Assembly: GCA_028274465.1 (NCBI GenBank)
Contig: CM051456.1
Span: 73,704,753 to 73,768,752 of the forward strand
Source of the DNA: Plantago ovata
Lineage: Eukaryota; Streptophyta; Magnoliopsida; Lamiales; Plantaginaceae
Direction: 5' to 3'
DNA length: 64,000 nt
The notes beneath the pieces were generated by a model, which searched no databases, was not told the DNA's origin, and saw nothing but the letters and a program-made list of their open reading frames with translations. A program made the position numbers and the translations under genes. Below, in pieces: positions 12,334 through 23,848 of this stretch (positions are counted from its first letter, which is position 1; every line of letters starts with the position of its first letter).

Positions 12334-14725
12334 TGTAACACCCCGTTTTTTTTAATTATTTAATTATTTATTTAATTATTATTTTATTATTTAATTATTT
12401 ATTTTAGTTAATTAATTACCAGAGTAAATTATTTATTCGATAATTATTTAATTATTTTTCACGTAAGTTAGTTCGTTTCGTTTCGTTATCGAGGTGGACT
12501 TTCTATCGATCGGTTTAGCCTTTCGTTTGGCCCAATTCCTAGCCCAGTCAATTGGCCTGTTGACCGACCCAATTTTGCTAACCTAACCCTAACCCTAGTC
12601 TTCTCCTTACCCTCCTCATTCCATCAGCCGTCAAAACAAAGAAAGGAGAGAAAGAAAGAAAGGAAGAAAGAAAGAAAGAGGAGAGAAAAAAAAAGAGAGA
12701 AAGAAAAACAGAGAGATCGATTGCTGCTGCCTTCCGTTCCGGTCAGCGCAGACCACCGCCGCCGCCGCCACCTGCTCTGTCCGCAGATCTCGGTTTGTCG
12801 ATCGAACAATTCGATCGATCCGTTCGGTCTGTCGCCTGCTCGCCGTCCCGCTCCGTCCTTCCCCGCACCGCGCCGTCCTCGCCGCGCCTTGCTGCTCCGT
12901 CGCCGCCGCATTCGCCTTGCCGCGCCGCGATCTCGGTCGACGTCTGTCTGTCGGTCTGTCCGGTCTGTCTCCGTTCGCCGCGCCGCTCCGTTCGCGTCGC
13001 CGCCGTCGATCGATTGCGGTTGTCCGGTCTCCGATTTGTTCAATTTGCAGATTTGTTCAAACCTTTATTTCGATTCGAAGGTAAATCTCGTTTCTCTTAC
13101 TGCTGCTCTTGATTCGAAACTCGTACTCGTATTCTGTTTTGGACTTTTTACCCTTGGACGGTTTTGCCCTTGATCGATCTGACCTTGTTATTTATTTCGA
13201 ACCGAGAACCGGGACTTCGGTTGTTAGCATAGTTAATGTTTGGCTGGACTTGCGAATTTATTGACCTCGTTGTTGAATTTGATTTCCTGTTTGACCTCGA
13301 AAGGACTTTTGGACCTTGTTGTTATTGTTTTGAACTTTGTGGACTGATTTGGGAAACCTTAAAACCCAAAGGACCTTTTTGCAGTTTTACCTTTGACCGT
13401 AGTTGACTGACAGTAGGCTTTTATCGTAAACCTTTTTGCTTTGAGAAGACTGTTAAGTGTTGGAAAACTTATGGATTGTTTGTACTGTTTGTTTACGAAA
13501 AAGGGTTGTTTTGCAATTTACCACTGAGGGTATTTTGGTAATTTCCAGAATCTGAAAACCGAAAGAATTTCTAAAATTGTTTTAAACTTGGTTTCTGTTT
13601 TTGTAAGTTAGTATTGACTTGACTTGCTAGCTTAGTTGGTTAGGTCCTTGTGTGACTAACTTAGAGGTCCCGAGTTCGAACCCCAACTTTACCATTCCTT
13701 TTTCGACCTTTTTCCTTCCGTCCGTTCGACTTCTAAATTGTATTTAGTACTTTCTTGTTAGGTTCTCCGTTGTCCGTAAACCCGTAAAGCTCATTTCTCG
13801 TTGAAGGTCTTTTACTCGCAAGCTAAGGTGAGTGTTCACCCCTAAACCTATTATTTGCGAAAAACTGGAAGGCTATGTGACTGTTTGTACCTATTACTAT
13901 CTACTATTTACTGTATGCTTCCGCGTAAAAGTATAAGTCCTAAGTATGACTTTTTGCATTTCCGTTTATTGCTACTCTGTTCTGGACTAACCTTTCTGCC
14001 GGAACACCTCTTGGTGTTAATTATCTGTATCTGTTCTGTTTCTGTGTGACCGGTCGATTAGGTTATGGTTAGGTAGGCTTGGGTAGTAGAGGACTATCGG
14101 GTTTGCTTGATTGTGGCCTAGTCTATTCCCTTTTAGGCGCGAGGCAGAAGTCGCTGAGGTCTATTAGGGTCGTAGGATCTGTTTCCCCAAAGTACACGGG
14201 GGTTTCTGTTTCTGTCCGGAGTTATGCATCCTCTGGAGGGAGTTATAAGGGCATTCTGCGAGTAGGAGCAATAAGGCAGGCTTCACCAACGGTCTACAAC
14301 GTATCTGTTCTGTTAATCTGTTATATGTGTTCTGTTCTGTTTGCTCGTTTTTCTGAAAAGGATTTTGTTTTAAAACTGTTTACTTTCTCTTTTAACTTAG
14401 AACCTCACTGAGATCCTTTATCTCACACTCTTTTGTTTTTTCAAAATTCCTTTCTTCCAGATGCTGCTGAGGATGTGCGTGACTAGGATGCCAACGACTG
14501 AGAGAAGGGTCTGGGGTGTGACGGGTTTCTTTTCAAAATAAGAAGACACACTTTTATTGTCTTCATTCGTTGTTCATTCGAACTTGAGTTGTCATTGGAT
14601 ATTATTTATTATTGTTAGCGTCAAAGATTATTTTGGGCATTTATTGCCGACCGTTGTTATTAAAGTATTTTTCGATTTTCCTTTTTCAAGAAAATATTTT
14701 GTTTTCAAAAACCGGTACCGTTACA
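12334..14725 (+). repeat. Element C 5' LTR
   Basis: 2392 bp, TGTAACACCCCG...CCGTTACA. It contains a GA-rich purine tract (about 12640-12715), a GC-rich trinucleotide stretch (12755-13020), a splice-donor-like site CGAAG/GTAAATC at 13080/13081, and a tRNA-like segment at 13621-13695. It lacks about 177 bp present in the 3' copy. Open frames seen in the GC-rich part on both strands are composition effects. Confidence 0.95.
13621..13695 (+). other. tRNA-like A/B-box segment in C 5' LTR
   Basis: TAGCTTAGTTGG at 13628-13639 fits the Pol III A box and GTTCGAACC at 13674-13682 fits the B box. The ~35-bp gap, the following TTACCA and the preceding stem-like bases make it look like a decayed tRNA or a SINE head. 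A copy sits at 21832-21906 in the 3' LTR. No full cloverleaf is evident, so I do not call a functional tRNA. Confidence 0.55.
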
Positions 14726-14727
14726 GT

Positions 14728-14744
14728 TGGTATCAGAGCTTGAG
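14728..14744 (+). other. Element C primer binding site
   Basis: TGGTATCAGAGCTTGAG begins two bases after the 5' LTR. TGGTATCAGAGC is the complement of the 3' end of plant initiator tRNA-Met and is the usual primer site for chromoviruses. The leader from here to about 14999 has no clear coding frame. Confidence 0.95.
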
Positions 14745-14999
14745 TTCAAACTCGAGCTTGCTAGGATAGGATCTTTTGACCTTTGGGGTGTGTGTGAGGG
14801 TCCGAGTCGCTGGTTAGGTCTTGTATTTTCTGTTGCTTTTCTGATTCGAGTCTTACGTACTAACCTTGAACCGTCTCTTCATCTTCTCTGTTCTGTTTCT
14901 GACTACCTTTGACCCGTTCTGAAACCGTTGACCTTCCGTGGTTGTTTGATTCTGACGTAGTTATTAACTAGTTAACTACGCGTGTGCTTACAGATAGGT

Positions 15000-15443
15000 A
15001 TGAGTTCTGAGAAGAAGGTTATTCGTTATCGCCTAGTCGAATGAGAATTTAACCCGTATACCTCCGTTCCTGTTGTTGGCGTTTACCCTGGATTCGTGAT
15101 GGATAGAGTCGTGCATGAACGTGATCACTACTGGCTGGAGAACTTTAAGCTTCGAGATGTGATAGCAACGAAGGAAGCGGAGATCGGATTTCTGAAGACG
15201 GCTTTACGCGCCGCCAAGGAGCACTCTGGCTTTGTTTCGTTAACCGCGTCCAACGTTGGCAACCGAATTCGCAGGAGGAAGGCTCGGAGGACGTTCCCCG
15301 AGGGTTGTGGACCATCCCGTAGAGGAAAGAGTGAAGACGAAGAAGAATCCGAAGAAGATCCCGAGGAGGACCCCTCTGAGGAAGGAGGAGACGCTCACGT
15401 GCCCGAGGGACGTTCCGAGGATGATAGCGAGGACGCTTATTAG
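15000..15443 (+). pseudogene. Element C upstream small ORF (ORF0) with charged C-terminus, one stop
   Basis: An ATG at 15000 opens a frame (MSSEKKVIRYRLVE) that meets a TGA at 15042-15044 and then continues in the same frame to TAG at 15441-15443, about 147 codons in all. After the stop an ATG at 15096 or 15099 could start a 114-115-residue product. The N-terminal half (residues 30-75) is heptad-like and probably helical. A basic Arg/Lys patch follows, then a strongly acidic Glu/Asp/Ser tail. It lies between PBS and gag and is separate from gag. CTTACAG just before 14994 is a good splice acceptor. I recognise no family. Such an ORF is not part of the textbook Del/Tekay layout; it could be an accessory protein or a captured fragment. 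The 15444-15813 gap to gag is T-rich and empty. Confidence 0.5.
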
Positions 15444-15813
15444 AATAGTTGCCTTTTCGAGCTCGTACCGAACTTCTTTGTTTCTGCCAAACGAGTTTTT
15501 TCTTTTAGTTCAGCCGACTGAGACTGCTTATGCTTTTCCGTTTATTTGACTCTGTGGTTTTCTGTTTTCCTCGCTAAGACGAGTAGAGACCGTTTTTCTT
15601 TTGTTTTATTGCATGCTTGGCTGTTTTGAGACTTCGTTGTTTTCTTGTTTTTGCTTTTTGTTTTAAAGTTCAAGGCATGTTTTCTTCTTCACTGCTCAGT
15701 TATACCTGTTGTAGAAGATTAAGTACTGGCCTTAGTTCTTTGTTTTTCTGCTCTGTTCTAAGTTAGAGATTCGAGGTTGTTAAATCAACTGCTAAGTAGT
15801 GCCCTTTGTTAGA

Positions 15814-17111
15814 ATGAGTCGCAGAAACACTCGTGGTGCCAGCAGTAATGGAAGTGGAGACGATCAGCACGCTGAAAATGGAGACCAAGTGGACCGTATC
15901 ATCGCTGCTCTGGGGAATTTCAGCGAAACCATTCGCCGCGCTGGAGCACCAGCACCACCTGTTCAGCCAGTTCCTCCGCCACCACCACCGATCCAGACCA
16001 TCGATCAAGCTGCGGAACGATTCACTCGATTCCATCCTGAGAGGTTAGAGGGAACACCAGATGCCCGTAAGGCTGAGCTCTGGATCGAAGGCATGGAGAA
16101 CTTATTCTCGATCCTGCACTATCCGGACGAGAGGAAGATCGAGCTTGCTGCTTTCCAGTTCGTGGGAGCCGCCAGGAACTGGTGGAAAACCGTGAATGCG
16201 AGATGGAGGCAAGAGGGAGTTGCTCGTACCTGGGAGAATTTCACCAAGGACTTCATGGACAAGTACGTGCCTCGCCTGGTTCGCGAGAACCGGAGAGATG
16301 AATTTCAAGCTTTGGTGCAAGGGAACATGGATGTTGCCGACTATGACTCGGAGTTTACCCGGTTACTGAAGTACGTGCCGCATTTCCAGGATGATGAACG
16401 AGAGAAGGTTCGTCACTTTGTGAAGGGACTCAACTCCGAGATCCGGTACAGTCTATTTGGGACCAATATGCCTACCTATCTCAAGGCTGTCGAACTCGCC
16501 TCCGAGGTAGAGAGTGGTCTCAAGGAGATTAAGATGGCTGATAAGCCATACTCAAGCAAGAGGAGCTACTCTAGTTCTTCTGGGAGCCATGGAGGAGGAA
16601 GCCAATCTGGTTATAAGAGGGAGAATCGAGGAGGATATCAATCTGGATATCAGGCACCACTGGCGAAGTATTCCCGTACTCAGCATGACAACCGCTCTCG
16701 CAACCCTACTGGAGGGTCTGGGCAGTCATCCCAGGCAAGGAAGAACTGCAACTACTGTGGAGGAGTCAACCACGATGAGCACAACTGCTGGAAAAGACAG
16801 GGCTTATGCTTGGCTTGTGGGAGTAAGGATCACAAGATTAGCCACTGTCCGAACCGACATGCCATTGTCAAGGGAGGAAGGCCAGGAGACTATGCTCCGA
16901 GAAATGATGGAAAGGGTACTATGGCGAAGCCCCGAGTTTTCAGCATAGGCGGTCATGAAGTTCCTGACACCGCAAATGTGGTTGAAGGTACGCTACTGAT
17001 CGCTCAAACTTCTTCTAAAGCTTTATTTGATCCTGGTGCTAGCATTCGTTTATTGCTGAAGTATTTGCTGAGTCACTCGTTTTACCATACAAAGTATTAC
17101 CCTACGCTTTA
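15814..17111 (+). CDS. gag: Element C gag and start of protease (frameshifted end)
   Basis: Capsid-nucleocapsid polyprotein of the chromovirus. I take the ATG at 15814 (MSRRNTRG); the open frame upstream uses no ATG. A Pro-rich spacer at residues 50-65 precedes a Retrotrans_gag-type capsid domain (about 75-230, with WWKTV and FMDKYVP motifs). A Gly/Ser/Arg-rich linker leads to a nucleocapsid region with two Cys/His knuckles near residues 310-345: [14 protein letters not shown] (CX2CX4HX4C) and [14 protein letters not shown] (CX2CX4HX4C). The protease begins at FDPGAS near 17030, where the family has DSGA. Just after it, near 17042, one base is missing; the frame then runs to a stop at 17110-17112 instead of joining pol. 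The product would package element RNA in cytoplasmic particles. Confidence 0.9.
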
Positions 17112-20100
17112 GAAGTATGTACGCCTTTGGGAGCTAGTCTAATCACTAAGAAGTTCGTTGAGCGATGCGAGATTTCCATCCTAGGAAGAACTTTCCCTGC
17201 TGACCTAATATTTCTACCTCTATCAACCTACGATGTTATTCTGGGTATGGATTGGCTGTCCGAGCACTACACGCAACTGGATTGTCGAACCAAGGCTATA
17301 TCCCTGGGAAAACCTGGAGAGGAGAAAGTCGTATGGAAAGGAGATAAGAGAAAGGATGAGAAGCTTCTACTGTCTGCCATGGAAGCTAGGAGGCTGTATG
17401 TGAAGGGTGCTACCTGCTTTTCGGCGTATCTGATCAATAAACCCAAAGATCAGCCAAAAATCGAGGAAGTCAGGGTGGTTAAGGAGTTCAAGGGTGTTTT
17501 CCCTGAGAAGCTGGATTCCGTACCCCCTGAACGAGAAATGGAGTTTAGCATTGATCTGGTACCTGGCACTGCACCAATATCGAAGTCACCGTATAGGATG
17601 GCACCTGCTGAGCTTAAGGAGCTGAAGACTCAACTGCAAGATCTGGTGGATAACGGTTTTGTGAGACCTAGTTCGTCACCTTGGGGATCACCGGTTCTGT
17701 TCGTGAAGAAGAAGGATGGTACTATGAGGATGTGCATCGACTACCGAGGCTTGAACCAAGTCACTGTCAAGAACAAGTACCCCCTGCCCCGTATTGAGGA
17801 ACTTTTCGATCAGTTGGAAGGTTCGAAGGTGTACTCAAAGCTTGATCTGCGACAAGGCTATTATCAAGTTAGGGTAAGGGAAGAAGACATACCTAAGACT
17901 GCCCTAAACTCGAGGTATGGTCATTACGAGTTCGTAGTGATGCCGTTTGGCCTTACGAATGCCCCGGCTGTGTTCATGGATTTGATGCACCGAGTTTTTC
18001 AGACGTATCTAGATCAGTTTGTTGTTGTTTTCATCGATGACATTCACGTTTACTCAAAATCTGAAGAGGATCATGAGAAACATCTTCGAATTGTCTTGGA
18101 AACTCTTCAGAACATCAAATTGTATGCCAAATTCAGCAAGTGTGAATTTTGGCTAGATAAAGTAGCCTTCTTAGGGCACATTATCTCTGGAGAAGGTTTA
18201 GAGGTTGACCCATCGAAGATTGAGTCGATAGTCAATTGGAAGAGACCTGAATCTGTCACTGAGGTGAGGAGTTTTCTTGGTTTGGCTGGTTACTATCGCT
18301 GTTTTGTGAAGGATTATTCGAAGATAGCTGGACCCTTGTCCTCTTTAACAGGGAAAAATCCTAAGTTCGTATGGAGTGACAAGTGTCAGGAAAGCTTCGA
18401 GGAGCTGAAGAAGAGGCTGACCACTGCTCCTATACTAGCTCTTCCCGAAGGAACCAACGACTTTATAGTCTACACTGATGCTTCAAAGGAAGGTTTGGGT
18501 TGTGTACTGATGCAACGAGAAAAAGTGATCGCATATGCTTCGAGAAAACTGAAGCCATATGAAAGAAATTATCCAACCCATGACCTTGACCTAGCTGCTA
18601 TAGTCTTTGCGTTGGGAAAGCGGAGACACTATCTTTATGGTCCTGAGTTCACTATCCTCACGGATCATAAGAGCTTGAAGTACGTGTTTACCCAAAAGGA
18701 GTTAAACATGAGACAACGACGATGGATGGAGTTTCTGGGCGATTACACCTGTACCATTCGATACCATCCTGGTAAGGCCAATGTGGTCGCTGATGCTTTA
18801 AGTCATAGGGTACACGTGTCAAATCTCGAAGTATCCAAATTGTCATGTATGTTCACCAATATCACTTTGAGATATGAGTTGGCAGGAAAGTTTCTTGAGG
18901 CTCAAGAGCATGACGAAGAGCTTCATGATATCAAGGCACATATTACTGAGCCTCGAAATGCGAAATTCTCTATTGATGAGAATGGAGCCCTAAGGTTTCA
19001 GGGTAGACTGTGTGTGCCTTCTGATGAAGAGCTTAGACGATTAATTTTGGAGGAAGCTCATAATGCTAAGTATTCAATGCATCCTGGAGGAAACAAGATG
19101 TACGAGGATTTGAAGAAGGTTTACTGGTGGACCTATATGAAACGAGATGTTGCACAGTTTGTGCAAAGTTGCTTGGTCTGCCAGCAAGTGAAGGCTGAGC
19201 ACCAGAAACCGGGAGGTTTACTACAGCCACTCGAGATTCCACAGTGGAAGTGGGAGATGATCACTATGGATTTTGTGACTGGTCTACCGGTAGCTAGGGG
19301 TGGTTTTGATAGTGTTTGGGTTATTGTCGATAGATTGACAAAATCGACACATTTTCTACCCGTTAAAACCACCTACACATCCGAGAAGTTAGCCGAAGTC
19401 TACCGCGATGAGATAATTAGGCTTCATGGCACTCCAGTGAGCATTGTCTCGGATAGAGATCCAAAGTTTGTCTCGAGATTTTGGAAGCAAGTACATGAAG
19501 GCTTAGGTACTAAGTTGAATTTTAGTACCGCAGCACATCCGCAGACAGATGGTCAATCCGAAAGAACCATTCAAACTTTAGAAGATCTTCTGAGATTGTG
19601 TGTGCTAGATCACCAAGGAAGCTGGGCACAACATTTGCCATTGGTGGAGTATGCTTATAACAACAGTTATCAAGCATCGATTGGTATGGCACCGTTCGAG
19701 GCGCTGTATGGTCGGAAGTGTAGATCACCACTGTATTGGGATTTGGAGGACCGAGTTTCTACACCAGTGGCTGGAGAGAGGACTCTCAACGAGTTGATAC
19801 AAGAAACCTTGGAAAAGGTTAGACTTATCCGAGACCGATTGAGAACTGCTCAAAGTCGACAGAAGAGTTACGCAGATAACCGTAGACGAGATTTGGATTT
19901 TGAAGTGGGTGATTTTGTCTTTCTCAAGCTATCTCCGAGAAAGGGAATTGTTCGTATGGGTCGTCGAGCTAAGCTGAACCCTCGATATGTGGGTCCATAC
20001 GAGATTATTGAGAGAGTTGGCATTGTAGCTTATCGGTTGCAACTGCCCACTACTATTACTGGAATTCATAATGTATTCCATGTATCTCAACTGAAGAAGT

Positions 20101-20357
20101 ATTACCCGGATCCGTCGCACGTGATTCAACCCGAGGAAGTGACCATTGAGGAGGATTTGTCCTATGTGGAGCAACCGGTTCGTATTCTTGACCAGAAGGT
20201 ACAACAGCTCCGTAGTCGGCAAATCAAGCAAGTAAAGGTGTTGTGGAGAAATCATCAGTATGAGGAGGCAACCTGGGAAAGCGAGGATGACATGCGCCGG
20301 CAGTATCCCGAGCTCTTCAACTTTTCAGGTGCGAATTTGGGGACCAAATTCTTTTAA
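17043..20357 (+). CDS. pol: Element C pol: protease remainder, RT, RNase H, integrase, chromodomain-like tail
   Basis: One frame continues to the stop at 20355-20357 with no ATG of its own, as expected for a gag-pol fusion; the longest listed start is TTG at 17127. Counted from there: protease remainder to ~65 (VILGMDWL), RT about 150-380 with FIDD near 304, RNase H about 445-570 ([14 protein letters not shown]), zinc-binding HHCC near 645-690, integrase core with Asp in MDFVTG (~715), Asp in SDRDPKF (~775) and Glu in DGQSERT (~811), and a chromodomain-like end at ~1020-1065 ([14 protein letters not shown]). RNase H has HDLDLAA where relatives have HDLELAA, so the catalytic Glu is Asp. The tail is thought to steer integration by binding chromatin (family knowledge). 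Confidence 0.93.
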   Translation, partial: HSFIAEVFAESLVLPYKVLPYALEVCTPLGASLITKKFVERCEISILGRTFPADLIFLPLSTYDVILGMDWLSEHYTQLDCRTKAISLGKPGEEKVVWKGDKRKDEKLLLSAMEARRLYVKGATCFSAYLINKPKDQPKIEEVRVVKEFKGVFPEKLDSVPPEREMEFSIDLVPGTAPISKSPYRMAPAELKELKTQLQDLVDNGFVRPSSSPWGSPVLFVKKKDGTMRMCIDYRGLNQVTVKNKYPLPRIEELFDQLEGSKVYSKLDLRQGYYQVRVREEDIPKTALNSRYGHYEFVVMPFGLTNAPAVFMDLMHRVFQTYLDQFVVVFIDDIHVYSKSEEDHEKHLRIVLETLQNIKLYAKFSKCEFWLDKVAFLGHIISGEGLEVDPSKIESIVNWKRPESVTEVRSFLGLAGYYRCFVKDYSKIAGPLSSLTGKNPKFVWSDKCQESFEELKKRLTTAPILALPEGTNDFIVYTDASKEGLGCVLMQREKVIAYASRKLKPYERNYPTHDLDLAAIVFALGKRRHYLYGPEFTILTDHKSLKYVFTQKELNMRQRRWMEFLGDYTCTIRYHPGKANVVADALSHRVHVSNLEVSKLSCMFTNITLRYELAGKFLEAQEHDEELHDIKAHITEPRNAKFSIDENGALRFQGRLCVPSDEELRRLILEEAHNAKYSMHPGGNKMYEDLKKVYWWTYMKRDVAQFVQSCLVCQQVKAEHQKPGGLLQPLEIPQWKWEMITMDFVTGLPVARGGFDSVWVIVDRLTKSTHFLPVKTTYTSEKLAEVYRDEIIRLHGTPVSIVSDRDPKFVSRFWKQVHEGLGTKLNFSTAAHPQTDGQSERTIQTLEDLLRLCVLDHQGSWAQHLPLVEYAYNNSYQASIGMAPFEALYGRKCRSPLYWDLEDRVSTPVAGERTLNELIQETLEKVRLIRDRLRTAQSRQKSYADNRRRDLDFEVGDFVFLKLSPRKGIVRMGRRAKLNPRYVGPYEIIERVGIVAYRLQLPTTITGIHNVFHVSQLKKYYPDPSHVIQPEEVTIEEDLSYVEQPVRILDQKVQQLRSRQIKQVKVLWRNHQYEEATWESEDDMRRQYPELFNFSGANLGTKFF

Positions 20358-20368
20358 GGGGGGAAGAG
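20356..20368 (+). other. Element C polypurine tract
   Basis: AAGGGGGGAAGAG directly precedes the 3' LTR and overlaps the pol stop codon. It is the plus-strand primer site. Confidence 0.9.
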
Positions 20369-22937
20369 TGTAACACCCCGTTTTTTTAATTATTTAATTA
20401 TTTATTTAATTATTATTTTATTATTTAATTATTTATTTTAGTTAATTAATTACCAGAGTAAATTATTTATTCGATAATTATTTAATTATTTTTTGCGTAA
20501 GTTAGTTCGTTTCGTTTCGTTATCGAGCTGGACTTTCTATCTGATCGGTTTAGCCTTTCGTTTGGCCCAATTCCTAGCCCAGTCAATTGGCCTGTTGACC
20601 GGCCCAATTTTGCTAACCTAACCCTAACCCTAGTCTTCTCCTTACCCTCCTCATTCCATCAGCCGTCAAAACAAAGAAAGGAGAGAAAGAAAGAAAGGAA
20701 GAAAGAAAGAAAGAGGAGAGGAAAAAAAAAGAGAGAAAGAAAGACAGAGAGTTCGATTGCTGCTGCCTTCCGTTCCGGTCACCGCAGACCATCGCCGCCG
20801 CCGCCGCCTGCTCTGTCCGCCGATCTCGGTTTGTCGATCGAACAATTCGATCGATCCGTTCGGTCTGTCGCCTGCTCGCCGTCCCGCTCCGTCCTTCCCA
20901 GCACCGCGCCGCGCCGCGCCGTCCTCGTCGCGCCTTGCTGCTCCGTCGCCACCGCATTCGCCTTGCCGCGCCGCGATCTCGGTTGCCGTCTGTCTGTCAG
21001 TCTGTCCGGTCAGTCTTCGTTCGCCGCGCCGCTCCGTTCGCGTCGCCGCCGTCGATCGATTGCGGTTGTCCGGTCTCCGATCCCGTTCGCCGCTCCGGTT
21101 CGCTCGACGCGAACCGATCCGACCTTGCCGATTCTTTTCTGTTTCGATCGGTAAGAGATTTCGATTCCTTCTGATCTTTCGGTTTCGAATTCGAGTTTGA
21201 TTACGATTTCGATTTGAATCTTGTTTAATTCTCTTTTTCTTTTCGATTTATTCAATTTGCAGATTTGTTCAAACCTTTATTTTGGTTCGAAGGTAAATCT
21301 CGTTTCTCTTACTGCTGCTCTTGATTCGAAACTCGTACTCGTATTCTGTTTTGGGCTTTTTACCCTTGGACGGTTTTGCCCTTGATCGATCTGACCTTGT
21401 TATTTATTTCGAACCGAGAACCGGGACTTCGGTTGTTAGCATAGTTACTGTTTGGCTGGACTTGCGAATTTATTGACCTTGTTGTTGAATTTGATTTCCT
21501 GTTTGACCTCGAAAGGACTTTTGGACCTTGTTGTTATTGTTTTGAACTTTGTGGACTGATTTGGGAAACCTTAAAACCTAAAGGACCTTTTTGCAGTTTT
21601 ACCTTTGACCGTAGTTGACTGACAGTAGGCTTTTATCGTAAACCTTTTTGCTTTGAGAAGACTGTTAAGTGTTGGAAAACTTCTGGATTGTTTGTACTGT
21701 TTGTTTACGAAAAAGGGTTGTTTTGCAATTTACCACTGAGGGTATTTTGGTAATTTCCAGAATCTGAAAACCGAAAGAATTTCTGAAAATGTTTTAAACT
21801 TGGTTTCTGTTTTTGTAAGTTAGTATTGACTTGACTTGCTAGCTTAGTTGGTTAGGTCCTTGTGTGACTAACTTAGAGGTCCCGAGTTCGAACCCCAACT
21901 TTACCATTCCTTTTTCGACCTTTTTCCTTCCGTCCGTTCGACTTCTAAATTGTGTTTAGTACTTTCTTGTTAGGTTCTCCGTTGTCCGTAAACCCGTAAA
22001 GCTCATTTCTCGTTGAAGGTCTTTTACTCGCAAGCTAAGGTGAGTGTTCACCCCTAAACCTATTATTTGCGAAAAACTGGAAGGCTATGTGACTGTTTGT
22101 ACCTATTACTATCTACTGTTTACTGTATGCTTCCGCGTAAAAGTATAAGTCCTAAGTATGACTTTTTGCATTTCTGTTTATTGCTACTCTGTTCTGGACT
22201 AACCTTTCTGCAGGAACACCTCTCGGTGTTAATTATCTGTATCTGTTCTGTTTCTGTGTGACCGGTCGATTAGGTTATGGTTAGGTAGGCTTGGGTAGTA
22301 GAGGACTATCGGGTTTGCATGATCGTGGCCTAGTCTATTCCCTTTTAGGCGCGAGGCAGAAGTTGCTGAGGTCTATTAGGGTCGTAGGATCTGTTTCCCC
22401 AAAGTACACGGGGGTTTCTGTTTCTGTCCGGAGTTATGCATCCTCTGGAGGGAGTTATAAGGGCATTCTGCGAGTAGGAGCAATAAGGCGGGCTGCACCA
22501 ACGGTCTACAACGTATCTGTTCTGTTAATCTGTTATATGTGTTCTATTCTGTTTGCTCGTTTTTCTGAAAAGGATTTTGTTTTAAAACTGTTTACTTTCT
22601 GTTTTAACTTAGAACCTCACTAAGATACTTTATCTCACACTCTTTTGTTTTTTCAAAATTCCTTCCTTCCAGATGCTGCTGAGGATGTGCGTGACTAGGA
22701 TGCCAGCGACTGAGAGAAGGGTCTGGGGTGTGACGGGTTTCTTTTCAAAATAAGAAGACACACTTTTATTGTCTTCATTCGTTGTTCATTCGAACTTGAG
22801 TTGTCATTGGATATTATTTATTATTGTTAGCGTCAAAGATTATTTTGGGCATTTATTGCCGACCGTTGTTATTAAAGTATTTTTCAATTTTCCTTTTTCA
22901 AGAAAATATTTTGTTTTCAAAAACCGGTACCGTTACA
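20369..22937 (+). repeat. Element C 3' LTR
   Basis: 2569 bp, TGTAACACCCCG...CCGTTACA, close to 12334-14725 apart from an extra ~177 bp at about 21080-21257. The extra segment lies between two CGAT copies, and the 5' LTR keeps one, which suggests a microhomology deletion there. Tract order, tRNA-like segment (21832-21906) and donor-like site CGAAG/GTAAATC (near 21292) match the 5' copy. Confidence 0.95.
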
Positions 22938-22942
22938 ATTTC

Positions 22943-23848
22943 TTTATATAGAGAAGAAAATGTGTACGAAAAAGATAGTTTGATTTTTTACCGGAGGTAC
23001 AGTAGATTCAGGCTAAAATTTGCAGAGAAAGGAAATGTGAGTTAAAGAATTTTGTCATTTCTCTAACTCCTTCTTTATATAGTGTCTCTGATGTGTGAGA
23101 AACTCAATCGATTTGAGTTTTCAGCAAGGGTAAAACAGAGAAACAAAGGCGTTAGTGGAGCCTTTGCATTAAATGTGTAGTGGCCCACTAACAAAAACCG
23201 TCAGAGCATTCTCTCTCTTTGAAATGTTAACCGTTAGATCAATAACTTCTTTTAATCAATGGCCACGATTGTATTTCATGTCATGATTATTACGACTTTA
23301 TCTTTGCCCGATTAACGTCACTAATTGATTTTACCGAGATTTATGGGATTATATTGCTTGCTGAAATAGACAAGAATCTTTTCAGCGAGTTTGCATAAAT
23401 AGCCTAGATACTTGCTGAAAGTTCCCCCTTACTTAGATATCTCATATTTTCTTAAGTTTAAAAGATATTTCTGAGTTCCCGTATCAGTAAATTCTTTTGT
23501 ACTTGAGATATCCTTTGGTAAAATCTGAGAGATGAGTTTTGCTCTTTTTCTGAGTTCCCGTCTCAGAATTTTCCCTTGATACTTGAATACCTATTTCAGT
23601 ATCTTTGATTGTCTGAATACCCATTTCAGCAATCTTTAAGGTTTTTCTCTTACTGAGTGCCTGTTCAACAAGTGATCAAATTTCCTAACAAATACCCGTT
23701 TTGAAGGAATTACTTGTTGAATGCCTGTTTCAGCAATCATGTAGTGACCTATCATTTCTTAGAAGAAATTAGTGGAAGGAGCTTTTAATAAAGTAAGAGT
23801 ACTTTGGCTTGCTGAATACCTGTTTGAGCATTCTGCCAATTGTATTCT
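22943..23848 (-). other. Element A spacer between RNase H and extra ORF
   Basis: About 0.9 kb of A/T-rich sequence without a coding frame. It contains many TTGCTGA/TCAGCAA words and repeated phrases such as CCTGTTTCAGCA and CCCGTCTCAG. SIRE-type elements usually have the extra ORF close to pol, so this may be the leader of a subgenomic message; that is inference. Confidence 0.6.

Larger units (their letters stand above)
12334..22937 (+). mobile_element. Element C: Del/Tekay-like Ty3/gypsy chromovirus
   Basis: 10.6-kb gypsy element on the plus strand with a perfect TSD, ATTTC (12329-12333 and 22938-22942). Order: 5' LTR, tRNA-Met PBS, a small upstream ORF, gag, protease, RT, RNase H, integrase with a C-terminal chromodomain-like tail, PPT, 3' LTR. 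RT before integrase defines gypsy; the chromodomain tail marks a chromovirus and the sequence fits Del/Tekay. The insertion is three bases upstream of the ATG of the extra ORF of A. Pol is open over 1076 codons, but gag and pol are split by a single-base frameshift in protease. Confidence 0.95.

Noticed and set aside
12580..12600. Telomere-like CCCTAACCCTAACCC-type run in the C LTR
   Set aside because: Only about two and a half units, not the plant CCCTAAA unit, and present in the same place in both LTRs. It is ordinary LTR sequence.
12624..13173. Open frames of 105-150 codons on both strands in the C LTRs (also 20613-21255)
   Set aside because: They lie in GC-rich trinucleotide sequence and GA tracts of the LTR, occur in several frames at once and show no domain.
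13621..13695. A functional tRNA gene in the C LTR, F LTR or at 47203-47265
   Set aside because: A and B boxes are recognisable, but I could not form a full cloverleaf with an acceptor stem and anticodon arm at any of the three.
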